From assembly GCF_003815715.1 (NCBI RefSeq), contig NZ_CP033922.1:3644001-3708000 (forward strand): a stretch of DNA of 64,000 nucleotides. Direction: 5' to 3'. Of the stretch, positions 18,747-27,139 are shown piece after piece. Source of the stretch: Chryseobacterium sp. G0162. Lineage in GTDB: Bacteria; Bacteroidota; Bacteroidia; Flavobacteriales; Weeksellaceae. The notes beneath the pieces were generated by a model. It had not been told where the DNA came from. It worked only from the letters and a program-made list of their open reading frames with translations, and did not search any database. The first letter of the stretch is position 1, and the number at the start of each line of letters is the position of its first letter. Position numbers and translations under genes: made by a program.

Positions 18747-18947
18747 ATTGAATTTGGTTTTTGTTGTGGGTAAATATAAGTACAAAATAATTTTCTCATA
18801 GTTAATCAAAAGTTAAATGATTGCTTTTTTTGAGGAAGAAACTAAGCTATTTCAAAAGTGTAGATAGAACACTATTTGTACTCTTAATTTAAATCCAACG
18901 ATTTACTCAGTGAACTTTTTATGGTAAAGAGAAAGCTTTCCGGAATC

Positions 18948-18980
18948 ATCCTTGTCAAGGTTTAAAACCTTAACAAGGAT
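18948..18980. repeat. Intergenic inverted repeat
   Basis: atccttgtcaaggtt (18948-18962) faces aaccttaacaaggat (18966-18980) across three bases, with one mismatch. No T run follows, so it is more likely a dispersed palindromic repeat than a terminator. The remaining 250 bp between the DUF3060 and choice-of-anchor genes show nothing else. Confidence 0.5.
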
Positions 18981-19013
18981 ATTAGCCATTTCTAACTTCG
19001 AGTTGGCATCATC

Positions 19014-19042
19014 ATAAAAAAAGCCTCTAAAATAGAGGCTTT
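19014..19042 (-). terminator. Terminator after choice-of-anchor gene
   Basis: On the minus strand, a stem aaagcctct / agaggcttt with a 5-nt loop and a following run of T, about 22 bp past the stop. Confidence 0.85.
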
Positions 19043-19063
19043 AATCAAATCGTAAAATGTAGA

Positions 19064-22000
19064 TTATTTAACAATAACTCTTTTAAGGTGTCCTTCTGAG
19101 GTTTTTACAAGGTAAACTCCTGTAGAAAGGGTTGAGGTATTTATTAGCAAAGCATTTTTTTCCTTTCCAATCAGCTTTCCGGACATATCATAGAGTTCAT
19201 AGTCCTGTTTTCTGTTGAAATATAAAGTATTTCCTTTATTCACCGGATTTGGGAATAGATTGAAGGTCTCTTTTTCAGATTTTACTTCGCCGGTTGCTAA
19301 AGTAGGTGACTGGGCCACTTCATACATAGATAAAGTTCCACTGATCTCATTGGCAATAATAACATACCCTTTCTGAGTCGTGGTATTTTCCGGAGCAATA
19401 TAAATGATTCCTTCAGGACCGTTATCTCCACCGTACGCTGAGGTAGAACGGGAGTGTTTATAATCTGTAAAAGTAGGATTGTTTGGATTGGTGATATTGT
19501 AAACCATTACGCCGCCTGTTCTTTCCAGGGTAATGAAAGCATAGGTCTGCCCGTTAATTTTTCCAAGAGCAACTCCTTCCGGCTCAGGACCTTTTGCCCG
19601 GCTTCTGCTTTTAATGGTATTAGACTCATTATCTGCATTGAAAATTAATGGATGATTAGCAGCAATATATCTTTCAAACTGATCTCCGCTGTCATACACC
19701 TGTTGTTTCGTATCCGCATTAAAAATAGAGAACGAACGGGCTCCCAATGCTGCAATTTCTTCAAAATCGGCATCACCATCAGTATTTCCGGTAGCCGACG
19801 AAACTCTGAACCTTCCCAGGTTGTAAGAAGCCTTTAATATATCAGCATTAGGGAAAATTGCAGGATCTAAAGTATAATTGTTGGCTCCCACAGTTGTTCT
19901 TTCGCTGTATCCGGGAAGATCTTTTTCATCTCCTTCATTGGCGGTTACAATATAGTTGGTATTTCCTACCTTATAATTTTGTACAGCATCAGGAAGGTAG
20001 TACGCTTTTACAGGCCAGTTGGCAATAAGAATCTCTCCATTATTATCTGATGCATCAAAACCATTCCCCGGAAGACTCATATCCTTTTTACCTAGGCCCC
20101 AGATTCCCGTAATATTTTTAGTGGTAAGATCTACTTCAGCAATGGCGTTATTTTCCTGAAGCGTTACCCAGGCTTTTTGGCTGTCAGTACTTACTGTAAC
20201 ATATTCAGGTTCCAGATCTTGTGAAAGCGTATTGTTGGTTCTTACTTTTCTTAAACCTGTAGCGGTTAAAGCAGCTACCTGAGAATCAAAATTATTAAAG
20301 TTCAGAGTAGTGACGTTACTTTGGGTAAGGTTAGCAATACCTCCTGAAATATCAATAATACTGATGGTTCCTTCAGGATCTACCGTATAAGCATCATTAG
20401 GCTCTCCTTCATTAGCTGTAATCACTTTTGTTCCATCTGGAGTAAAGGTTACCATATCCGGTAGAGCTCCTACGGTTACTTGTTTCAGGAAATTTCCGTT
20501 AATATCAAAGAAAACGACAGAGCCATTTTGTTGTGGGTTGGTATTTGGAGAGGCTGCTGCAATAATTCCATTTTTTACAGCAATACTGGTGATACCGCCG
20601 TAGGAAGCCATATTGACGGTCTTAATTACCGATGGAGTAGTAGGACTACTGAAATCAATAATATCAAAGACATCTGTAAGAGAGCTGATGGTGAAAAGCC
20701 TTTGAGTTGCCGGATCATGGACAACAATTTCTGTAGAACTGTTATTGTTTCCGGAAGGATCAAAGCTTCCAATATAATTCAGTTTAATCTCATGAGAAGG
20801 AACAGGTGCTGGCTTATCATTATCTACAATATAAATGGTTGCAGAACTATCTCCTGAAATGGTTGCGCCTGTTGGGTTTTCAAGACTTACTACAAAATAT
20901 TCTGCTTTTTGTTCTTCCAGTGTATCATCAATAATAGGAATATTAACTGTATAGCTCGTGGTGGAAGGATTGATATTGATGGTTTGGTTTGCTAGTGTGA
21001 AATCATTGCTGTCTGCTGTACTGAAAGGAGCAGGTTTTACAACAAGATTCACTGTTGCTGTAGAAGGATTTGCTACGTTAATTTTGAAAGCCAATGTCCC
21101 TGCATTTTCTTCCACTTTGATGAAGTTTTTCTCAAGAGAAATAGAGGTCCCGGCAGTGGTAAATGTAGAGGATGTTATGGCTGTTACTGCATTGTCACTG
21201 AAATCTTCAACCGTATTAGGCTTAAGCGCCAGATAATACGTTTGGCCCGGCACTAAGCCGGAAGTTGGAATGATCGTGATGGTGTTGTTGCTAAAAATTG
21301 TTGTGAAGGGAACTTGGGTACCTGTAGCGTTTCCTAGACGGAAATCTACAAGATTTTGTGCATTAGAATCGGTGATCGCAGAATTATCGGTCAATCTTAC
21401 ATTTTCATTAAAGGAAATTGTAGGATTAATAGTACTTGAAGCGTTATTGGTATTGTTAGTTGGAAGATACGCGGTGGTTGGTGGAGTTGTATCACCACCT
21501 CCGGCCGGACTTGCATCTACTGTAAAGTTGTCAAAACGGTTGTTACCACCTGTTCCGCCTCCCGTTGCAGAGAATTCAACCTTTAATTTAAAGTTGGGAT
21601 TATTTGAAACACCTGCCACTGAAGAAAAATCAAAACTAATCAATTGTGGATTGGCATCCTGAGGGGCTATGACCTGATAGGGTACAAAAGTAGTTCCATC
21701 CGTTGTATAAGACCATGTCTGCGTTCCGGCTCCCTGTCCTGATCTTCTGGTCGTAAACTTTACGATGACATTATTGTAACCTGTTGTTGGCAGATTAAAC
21801 TGTAAGGCACCCCCAATAGGATTGTTGAATCTTAAATGGGTTCCGGATAGATCTCCGTTTCTGGCATTGAGATTATCAATATTAAAATTTTGTCCGGTAC
21901 CACCTGCAAAATCTATTACACTTGTACCGCCTGCTATAGAGATAAGGGAGCCGTTGGCCAATGTAGATGAAGGTGCAGTGATGGCAGCTTCAGATGAATT

Positions 22001-22114
22001 ATTGTTAAAATTCCAGTAATGGATAAGCGTCTGTCCGAATAGTCCGCTCTGAAAAAAGAATGCGGCTACAACAGACCCTTTTAATAGGTAGTTGTTGATC
22101 ATTTTTGACTTCAA
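19064..22114 (-). CDS. Choice-of-anchor-type secreted protein with T9SS tail
   Basis: A 1016-residue secreted protein. After a signal peptide (about residues 1-28) there is a lamin-tail-like jelly roll (LIHYWNFNNNSSEA, then DNFTVDASP). An Ig-like domain follows (PPTTAYLPTNNTNNASSTI), then a Calx-beta-type module (about 325-430, VNIPIIDDTLEEQKAEYFVV). A long beta-propeller (about 440-930) has motifs such as VITANEGEPNDAYTVDPEGT and GPEPEGVALGKINGQTYAFI, the choice-of-anchor I family. The last 70 residues are a type IX secretion sorting domain (FNLFPNPVNKGNTLYFNRK). It is exported to the cell surface; a phosphatase or esterase role has been suggested for such propellers but no catalytic site is evident. 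Single gene with its own terminator. Confidence 0.8.
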   Translation of the reverse strand: MKSKMINNYLLKGSVVAAFFFQSGLFGQTLIHYWNFNNNSSEAAITAPSSTLANGSLISIAGGTSVIDFAGGTGQNFNIDNLNARNGDLSGTHLRFNNPIGGALQFNLPTTGYNNVIVKFTTRRSGQGAGTQTWSYTTDGTTFVPYQVIAPQDANPQLISFDFSSVAGVSNNPNFKLKVEFSATGGGTGGNNRFDNFTVDASPAGGGDTTPPTTAYLPTNNTNNASSTINPTISFNENVRLTDNSAITDSNAQNLVDFRLGNATGTQVPFTTIFSNNTITIIPTSGLVPGQTYYLALKPNTVEDFSDNAVTAITSSTFTTAGTSISLEKNFIKVEENAGTLAFKINVANPSTATVNLVVKPAPFSTADSNDFTLANQTININPSTTSYTVNIPIIDDTLEEQKAEYFVVSLENPTGATISGDSSATIYIVDNDKPAPVPSHEIKLNYIGSFDPSGNNNSSTEIVVHDPATQRLFTISSLTDVFDIIDFSSPTTPSVIKTVNMASYGGITSIAVKNGIIAAASPNTNPQQNGSVVFFDINGNFLKQVTVGALPDMVTFTPDGTKVITANEGEPNDAYTVDPEGTISIIDISGGIANLTQSNVTTLNFNNFDSQVAALTATGLRKVRTNNTLSQDLEPEYVTVSTDSQKAWVTLQENNAIAEVDLTTKNITGIWGLGKKDMSLPGNGFDASDNNGEILIANWPVKAYYLPDAVQNYKVGNTNYIVTANEGDEKDLPGYSERTTVGANNYTLDPAIFPNADILKASYNLGRFRVSSATGNTDGDADFEEIAALGARSFSIFNADTKQQVYDSGDQFERYIAANHPLIFNADNESNTIKSRSRAKGPEPEGVALGKINGQTYAFITLERTGGVMVYNITNPNNPTFTDYKHSRSTSAYGGDNGPEGIIYIAPENTTTQKGYVIIANEISGTLSMYEVAQSPTLATGEVKSEKETFNLFPNPVNKGNTLYFNRKQDYELYDMSGKLIGKEKNALLINTSTLSTGVYLVKTSEGHLKRVIVK

Positions 22115-22229
22115 TTAGATTTTTACAAAAATGAACTTTATGTTTGATAACTATTTTAATAGAATTTTAAGAAATGTTTAAAAAATAGGTCTTTTTCTGA
22201 TAAAAAATGGAATTTAGGTGTTGGGTTCG

Positions 22230-22379
22230 CTATTTTGCAGGCTTTCCGGAAAAATTTAACATGGTCCCTGACTTTGCTCCTTCCAGAGGATGTTTCTGCA
22301 TATACAAAAACCCTGAAACTGCAGTCAAAAGCAAGAGTACAAAAATAACCAGAACAATTCTTTTTAACATGTCTCTCAT
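22230..22379 (-). CDS. Small membrane peptide coupled to upstream gene
   Basis: A 49-codon frame: MRDMLKRIVLVIFVLLLLTA and then VSGFLYMQKHPLEGAKSGTM, ending in LNFSGKPAK. It has one hydrophobic helix after a basic start. Its ATG overlaps the TGA of the preceding epimerase-like gene (ATGA), a typical translational-coupling junction. The part after the helix resembles the N-terminal linker of Bacteroidota membrane-anchored hydrolases (QxPxFGxxPSG) but the catalytic part is missing, so it may also be a truncated remnant. Confidence 0.55.
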   Translation of the reverse strand: MRDMLKRIVLVIFVLLLLTAVSGFLYMQKHPLEGAKSGTMLNFSGKPAK

Positions 22380-23029
22380 ATCGCTAAATTTTTAATATCT
22401 CGAATTTCTAAAGTTGAAGAAGGATAGCCTTTTTTTACAGTATTGATCATTGCTTTTCCAACTTCATGTAAAGTTAATGATTTTGACGGTAAAAAAATAG
22501 GAAAAAACCAAATAAAAGGTTTGAAAAACCATTTCACATTAATTTGGCCTTCAACAGGTTTCATAAATCCAGGTCTGAAATTGTAAGCTCCTTTAAAATT
22601 CATTCTTTTTAAAGTATTTTCTGTTCTGCCCTTCACTCGTGCCCACATCAATTTTCCGCTTTCAGTGCTGTCGGTACTAGCTCCGGATACATAATTGAAT
22701 ACTATTTCGGGATTTTGATGTAAAACAGTTTCTGCAAAATGTATCGTAGTATCATAAGTAATTCTGGTGTAATCTTCTTCATTCATCCCCACACTGCTGA
22801 TTCCTGCACAAAAGAAACAGGCATCATAACCTTTTAGGTTTTCATCATTACTCTTGATGGATAAAAAGTCCGGAACGAGATATTCTTTCAGTTTAGGGTG
22901 CTTTTTTCCTGATGGTTTTCGACTGACACTCAGGATCTCAGACACATTGGGATTTTCAAGGCATTCCATTAAAACGCCTTCGCCTACCATTCCGGTAGCT
23001 CCTGTAAGAATTATTTTGATTGAGTTCAT
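22376..23029 (-). CDS. NAD(P)-binding epimerase/NmrA-like protein
   Basis: A 217-residue short-chain dehydrogenase-like Rossmann protein. The glycine-rich loop ILTGATGMVGEGV (residues 7-19) binds NAD(P), followed by VSRKPSG. The usual Tyr-x-x-x-Lys is not clearly present. FNYVSGASTDSTESGKLMWARVKGRTE is the position of the active helix in atypical epimerase/reductase proteins. Substrate unknown. A 49-residue membrane peptide gene overlaps its stop. Confidence 0.75.
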   Translation of the reverse strand: MNSIKIILTGATGMVGEGVLMECLENPNVSEILSVSRKPSGKKHPKLKEYLVPDFLSIKSNDENLKGYDACFFCAGISSVGMNEEDYTRITYDTTIHFAETVLHQNPEIVFNYVSGASTDSTESGKLMWARVKGRTENTLKRMNFKGAYNFRPGFMKPVEGQINVKWFFKPFIWFFPIFLPSKSLTLHEVGKAMINTVKKGYPSSTLEIRDIKNLAI

Positions 23030-23091
23030 AGTTTTGCTATTGATAGTTGTATGACGAATAAGGGTAAGGAATTACTTTATTTTTTTTAGAT

Positions 23092-23126
23092 AAAGTAAAA
23101 AGTAAAAAGTAAAAAGTAAAAAGTAA
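23092..23126. repeat. Tandem 7-bp repeat (aaaaagt)
   Basis: About five units of aaaaagt in tandem in the 443-bp gap between the epimerase and ppx genes. It could be a slippage-prone promoter tract for the divergent or downstream gene. Confidence 0.6.
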
Positions 23127-23171
23127 TACCATTAAATATCTATTCTCCATACGGAAATCAATATCAAGAGG

Positions 23172-23189
23172 GATGGGCTTTAGCCCATC
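23172..23189. repeat. Palindromic dispersed-repeat core
   Basis: gatgggctttagcccatc is an 18-bp palindrome, followed about 20 bp later by a related ggctttagcc. The flank is A-rich. It resembles short dispersed repeats rather than a terminator. The rest of the gap (23190-23420) shows nothing I can name. Confidence 0.5.
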
Positions 23190-23421
23190 TAAAAAAATAA
23201 AAAAATCCATAGGCTTTAGCCAAAACCTAAATAACGTGATGATTTTGGATGTAATTTTCTGTTTGTGATGATGTTGAGATTGCTTCGCTACATTAGTAAT
23301 GAACGGCAGAAGTAGGTAATGAACGATAATATTTTAGCCCTGATTGAAACGGCATCCTTTTTCTGTCTGGCTTTGAAAGGTGAGGGCGAAAAAGATATAG
23401 TGGAAAGCAGGAATAGCTCCT

Positions 23422-23451
23422 AAAAAAACCGAACAACAATTGTCCGGTTTT
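23422..23451 (-). terminator. Terminator after ppx gene
   Basis: Minus-strand stem aaaaccggaca / tgttcggtttt (one mismatch) followed by T residues, about 20 bp past the ppx stop. Confidence 0.75.
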
Positions 23452-23472
23452 GATGAAAGTATGTTTTAAAAA

Positions 23473-24357
23473 CTATTTCTTGTGTTGTAACTGGCTGAAA
23501 ATATTCTGGATTAATCCATCTGCTACGGAAATTTTCGGAACAAAAATTTTGTTGATATCCGACCAGGCCATTACGTTGTTGAAAATACTTAAAGCATGAA
23601 CCAATACATCGGCTCTGTCTTCCCTAAGGCTATGTTTTGTCATTCTTTCTTCTACAGAAAGCTCATTGAACTCTTTGTAAACCTTTTTCAGATGGGCTAA
23701 AGACATTGGTTTACCGTCTTTAGTTTTGCTCATGGAGAATACCTTATTGATGTTTCCTCCTGATCCGATGGCTACAATTGGTTTTTTGCTGACAATATTC
23801 TTTTTAATTTCTTCCTTCATCTCTCTCCAGTTATCCATGGTAACAAGATTGTTAAGAAGGCGGATTGTTCCAATATTGAAAGATCTTTCATAGACCATTT
23901 TACCGTTTTCATAGAAGGTAAGCTCTGTGGAACCTCCTCCTACGTCAATATATAAATAAGCAAACTCTTTGTCAAGACCTTCTGCCACATGGTTTTCATA
24001 AATCAAGGTAGCTTCTTCATCTCCGGAAATAATTTCAATATTGATACCGGAAGCTTCCTGCACTTGCCTGATAATTTCATCACCATTGGCAGCATCACGC
24101 ATGGCACTGGTGGCACAGGCTCTGTAATGGTCTACTTTGTAGATCTTCATCAGGTCGCTGAAAATCTTCATAGAATCAACAACCATTTTTTCTCTTTCAG
24201 GACCTATTTTTCCTATAGTAAATACGTCCATACCCAATCTCAGAGGGATTCTAAGAAGATTGAGTTTAATGAATTCCGGCTTTTTATTATTTATCTTTAC
24301 TTCATTGATGAGAAGGCGGGCTGCATTACTCCCTATGTCTATCGCTGCTATCTTCAT
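23473..24357 (-). CDS. ppx: Ppx/GppA family exopolyphosphatase
   Basis: A 294-residue cytoplasmic phosphatase of the ASKHA fold that cleaves polyphosphate or pppGpp. Phosphate-binding motifs are AIDIGSNAARLLI (residues 4-16) and YIDVGGGSTELTFYENGK (about 137-154). The catalytic Glu is in ISGDEEATLIYENH. It is the short form, about 300 residues, without the C-terminal HD domain of E. coli Ppx. It is downstream of ppk1 on the same strand, separated by a broken small gene, so polyphosphate synthesis and breakdown are encoded together. Confidence 0.9.
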   Translation of the reverse strand: MKIAAIDIGSNAARLLINEVKINNKKPEFIKLNLLRIPLRLGMDVFTIGKIGPEREKMVVDSMKIFSDLMKIYKVDHYRACATSAMRDAANGDEIIRQVQEASGINIEIISGDEEATLIYENHVAEGLDKEFAYLYIDVGGGSTELTFYENGKMVYERSFNIGTIRLLNNLVTMDNWREMKEEIKKNIVSKKPIVAIGSGGNINKVFSMSKTKDGKPMSLAHLKKVYKEFNELSVEERMTKHSLREDRADVLVHALSIFNNVMAWSDINKIFVPKISVADGLIQNIFSQLQHKK

Positions 24358-24361
24358 ATTT

Positions 24362-24679
24362 TTAATACTCTTTTAGAGGTTGTTTATATAAAGGTAAATC
24401 TTTACCTAAAAAGTTTCCAAAATTATCAAAAAAATAGAAATCAGTAGCATTATTTCTGGTACTGATCGTATCATATAATAAAAATAATTTTTCCTTCTGA
24501 AAATTCTGCTGTTGTGGGGTCTTCTTCATAGTTATAAAGAGGTTTCCTCTCTTTATTTACAAATGTATAACCTATGCTTATTCTTCATTCTTTATAGCCC
24601 TCAATAGAAAAAGGATAAATTGCCTTTTGTTGAGCACTGGCGAAAACAACAGGCATCAGAAAAAAAGAAGTTTTATCAT
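24362..24679 (-). pseudogene. Broken small secreted-protein gene between ppk1 and ppx
   Basis: The 333-bp gap holds a decayed gene on the minus strand. With one added T in a T7 tract the start reads MIKLLFFLMPVVFASAQ, a clean signal peptide, then KAIYPFSIEGYKE. A TGA stop interrupts, and the same frame resumes as RISIGYTFVNKERKPLYNYE and continues to FSEGKIIFI. A second frameshift then leads into YDTISTRNNATDFYFFDNFG and ends KQPLKEY with TAA. So there are three lesions in about 106 codons. The family is unknown. Sequencing error is possible for the T tract but not likely for all three lesions. Confidence 0.65.
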
Positions 24680-24690
24680 TTAAAAATTTG

Positions 24691-26763
24691 TCATTTTTTA
24701 TTCGTTTTAGCCTTTAGATAGTTATAGGTTTCTATTTGTGATCTACATTCCTTTTTATCATTCCTTATGTATTCATTGCTCAGCTTTTTATCTAAGATCC
24801 TTGCTTTTACATTATCTCTAAGCTGAATATCCAGAATGTCTTTTAATTCTTTTTTAAGGTTTTTATCGGTTATTTTGGCTGCAGCTTCAATTCTGTAATC
24901 AAGGTTTCTGGTCATCCAGTCGGCAGAAGAAATATACATATCTTCAGCTCCTTTATTGTAGAAATACATAACTCTGGCATGTTCCAGATATTCGTCTACA
25001 ATACTGATGGCCTTAATTTTTTCTTTAAATTCCCTTTGATTCACGGCACAATAAATTCCTCTTACAATCAGTCTTATGGTTACACCTACCGTGGCTGCAT
25101 CATATAATTTTTCAATTAATAATCGGTCACTTAAAGAATTGGCCTTAACGATGATTTCAGCTTTTTTTCCTGCTTTAGCTTCCTCAATTTCCCTATCAAT
25201 ATGTTGAACAATCTTTTCACGCATAAATTGAGGGCAAACCAATAAATTTTTACAGGTTTTCAAAATCGGAAGATAATCATCTTTTGGCTTTTTCAGTACA
25301 TTGAATACTTTGTTGATGTCTGCCATTATCCCACGATCAGAAGTCAGAAGCAAATGGTCTCCATAGATCCTTGCTGTCTTCTCGTTGAAGTTTCCGGTAC
25401 TTACAAATCCATATTGGATGGTTTTGTTGTGGGCTCTCTTTTTGATAACACAAAGTTTTGCATGAACCTTTTTGTTTGGAAGCCCTATCAGAACGGTAAT
25501 TCCTTCCGGTTCCAGCATCTCTTTCCACTCCAGATTGGATTCTTCATCAAATCTTGCCTGCAACTCAAGCATTACTGTTACTTCTTTACCATTTCTGGCT
25601 GCATAGATTAATGCATTGCTTATTTTTGAATTACTGGCCAGCCTGTACGCGGTGATCTGTATGGATTTTACATCCGGATCCATGGCTGCTTCACGCAGAA
25701 GATCAATCACCGGATTGTATTTATGATAGGGGAAAGTAAGCAGTACATCTTCCTTCATGATGACGTCTGTCACTCTTTCGCCATGTTCAAAGGCCTGATG
25801 GGTGAAAGAAGTTCTTTCAATAGGTCTTGTATAGGTTTCAAAAACATCAGGAAAGTCCATAAAGTGTTTGAAATTATGGATTTTTCCTCCGGGAATAATG
25901 CTGTCTTTTTTGGTCAGGTTTAGTTTTCTGATCAAAAGTTCCAGCAGTGCCTTATCCATATCTTTATCAAAAACGAAACGGGTAGGTTTTCCTTTTCTAC
26001 GGTTTTTAAGTCCCTTTTCTATTTTTTCTGCGAAATTGGTACGGATGTCATTATCCAGATCCAGTTCAGCATCTTTGGTTACTTTAAAAGCATTAGCTGC
26101 AAATTCATCATATCCGAAATAAGAGAAAATGTGGGGCAAGTTGAAGGTAATTACATCTTCCAGAAGCATTACATTTTTTTCTTCAGGATTTTCAGTTGGA
26201 AGCAATACAAATCTTCCTACAAATCGGGAAGGAATTTCAATAATGGCGTAGTTGCTGGAATATTGCCAGTCTTTTTTCCTCATGGCCACTCCAAGATAGA
26301 GACTTTTATCTCTGAGGTAAGGCATTGGGGTATTTTCATGAAGAAGAATAGGGATTACATTAGATTCCACCACTTCGTCAAAGTAGTTTCTGACAAAATC
26401 TTTTTGCAATGCTGTCAGGTTTTTAGAATTTTTGATAAAGACTTTATGATCTGCCATTTCAGTCTGGATAGTTTTCCAGGTTTTATCGAAATTCAGCTGT
26501 TGCTTCATCACAATTTCATTGATTCGCTGAAGAATTTTAGAGGGAGGCTGATAAAAGGACTCGGCAATTACCTTTTCCTTAAAGTCCATGGCACGCTTTA
26601 ATCCGGCAACACGTACCCGGAAGAACTCATCCAGATTGTTAGAAAAGATTCCAAGAAAACGTATTCTTAAATGTAAAGGAACTTTTTCATCCATGGCTTC
26701 CTGTAAAACCCTTTCATTAAAGGCTAACCATGTAATATCTCGTGGATTAAAGTGTAATGACAT
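24691..26763 (-). CDS. ppk1: Polyphosphate kinase 1
   Basis: A 690-residue enzyme that builds inorganic polyphosphate from ATP. It contains the N-terminal helical domain (RDITWLAFNERVLQEAMDEK), the phosphate-accepting catalytic His in LPNKKVHAKLCVIKKR (about residue 430), and the second HKD-type site HARVMYFYNKGAEDMYISSA followed by DWMTRNLDYR. Length is standard. The ppx gene lies downstream. Upstream, the divergent gap (26764-27139) carries the promoters for ppk1 and the type VI secretion genes. Confidence 0.95.
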   Translation of the reverse strand: MSLHFNPRDITWLAFNERVLQEAMDEKVPLHLRIRFLGIFSNNLDEFFRVRVAGLKRAMDFKEKVIAESFYQPPSKILQRINEIVMKQQLNFDKTWKTIQTEMADHKVFIKNSKNLTALQKDFVRNYFDEVVESNVIPILLHENTPMPYLRDKSLYLGVAMRKKDWQYSSNYAIIEIPSRFVGRFVLLPTENPEEKNVMLLEDVITFNLPHIFSYFGYDEFAANAFKVTKDAELDLDNDIRTNFAEKIEKGLKNRRKGKPTRFVFDKDMDKALLELLIRKLNLTKKDSIIPGGKIHNFKHFMDFPDVFETYTRPIERTSFTHQAFEHGERVTDVIMKEDVLLTFPYHKYNPVIDLLREAAMDPDVKSIQITAYRLASNSKISNALIYAARNGKEVTVMLELQARFDEESNLEWKEMLEPEGITVLIGLPNKKVHAKLCVIKKRAHNKTIQYGFVSTGNFNEKTARIYGDHLLLTSDRGIMADINKVFNVLKKPKDDYLPILKTCKNLLVCPQFMREKIVQHIDREIEEAKAGKKAEIIVKANSLSDRLLIEKLYDAATVGVTIRLIVRGIYCAVNQREFKEKIKAISIVDEYLEHARVMYFYNKGAEDMYISSADWMTRNLDYRIEAAAKITDKNLKKELKDILDIQLRDNVKARILDKKLSNEYIRNDKKECRSQIETYNYLKAKTNKK

Positions 26764-27139
26764 TCTAAATGTGTATATTTTATCAAAAATAATAATTCGT
26801 CCAGTTTCTGGCTCTATTTTTTAGGTTAAACTTTGATTAATTTTAATAGATGAAAAATAGAGAGGCACTGTCAACTTTTTATGATCGTATCTTAATGATA
26901 TTATTTACTGAATAGTATTATTTGTCTATATGTTTTCTATGATGTGTGATTTATTTGGGGATTTTATTATATTTGAATATAAACACTAAAAACAACACAA
27001 ATGATATACTCCCTAATCTCATCTACATGAGATCGTCCCTAATTCTTTGAGAAGGACAATTGCCCATCAAATATTTAACGAATATTAAGAATAAAAGTTT
27101 CCTTTTGGGAGATTGGTTCACTATTTAAAAAACACACAA
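26764..27139. other. Divergent promoter region between ppk1 and vgrG
   Basis: A 376-bp gap. It contains TATATTTG (26968-26975), a Bacteroidota -7 box pointing to vgrG, and a 7-bp stem atctcat / atgagat (27016-27033) in what would be the vgrG leader. No gene is seen. Confidence 0.4.

Noticed and set aside
22207..22395. Plus-strand coding gene
   Set aside because: It is the mirror of the minus-strand 49-residue frame, which has better start coupling and a plausible protein.
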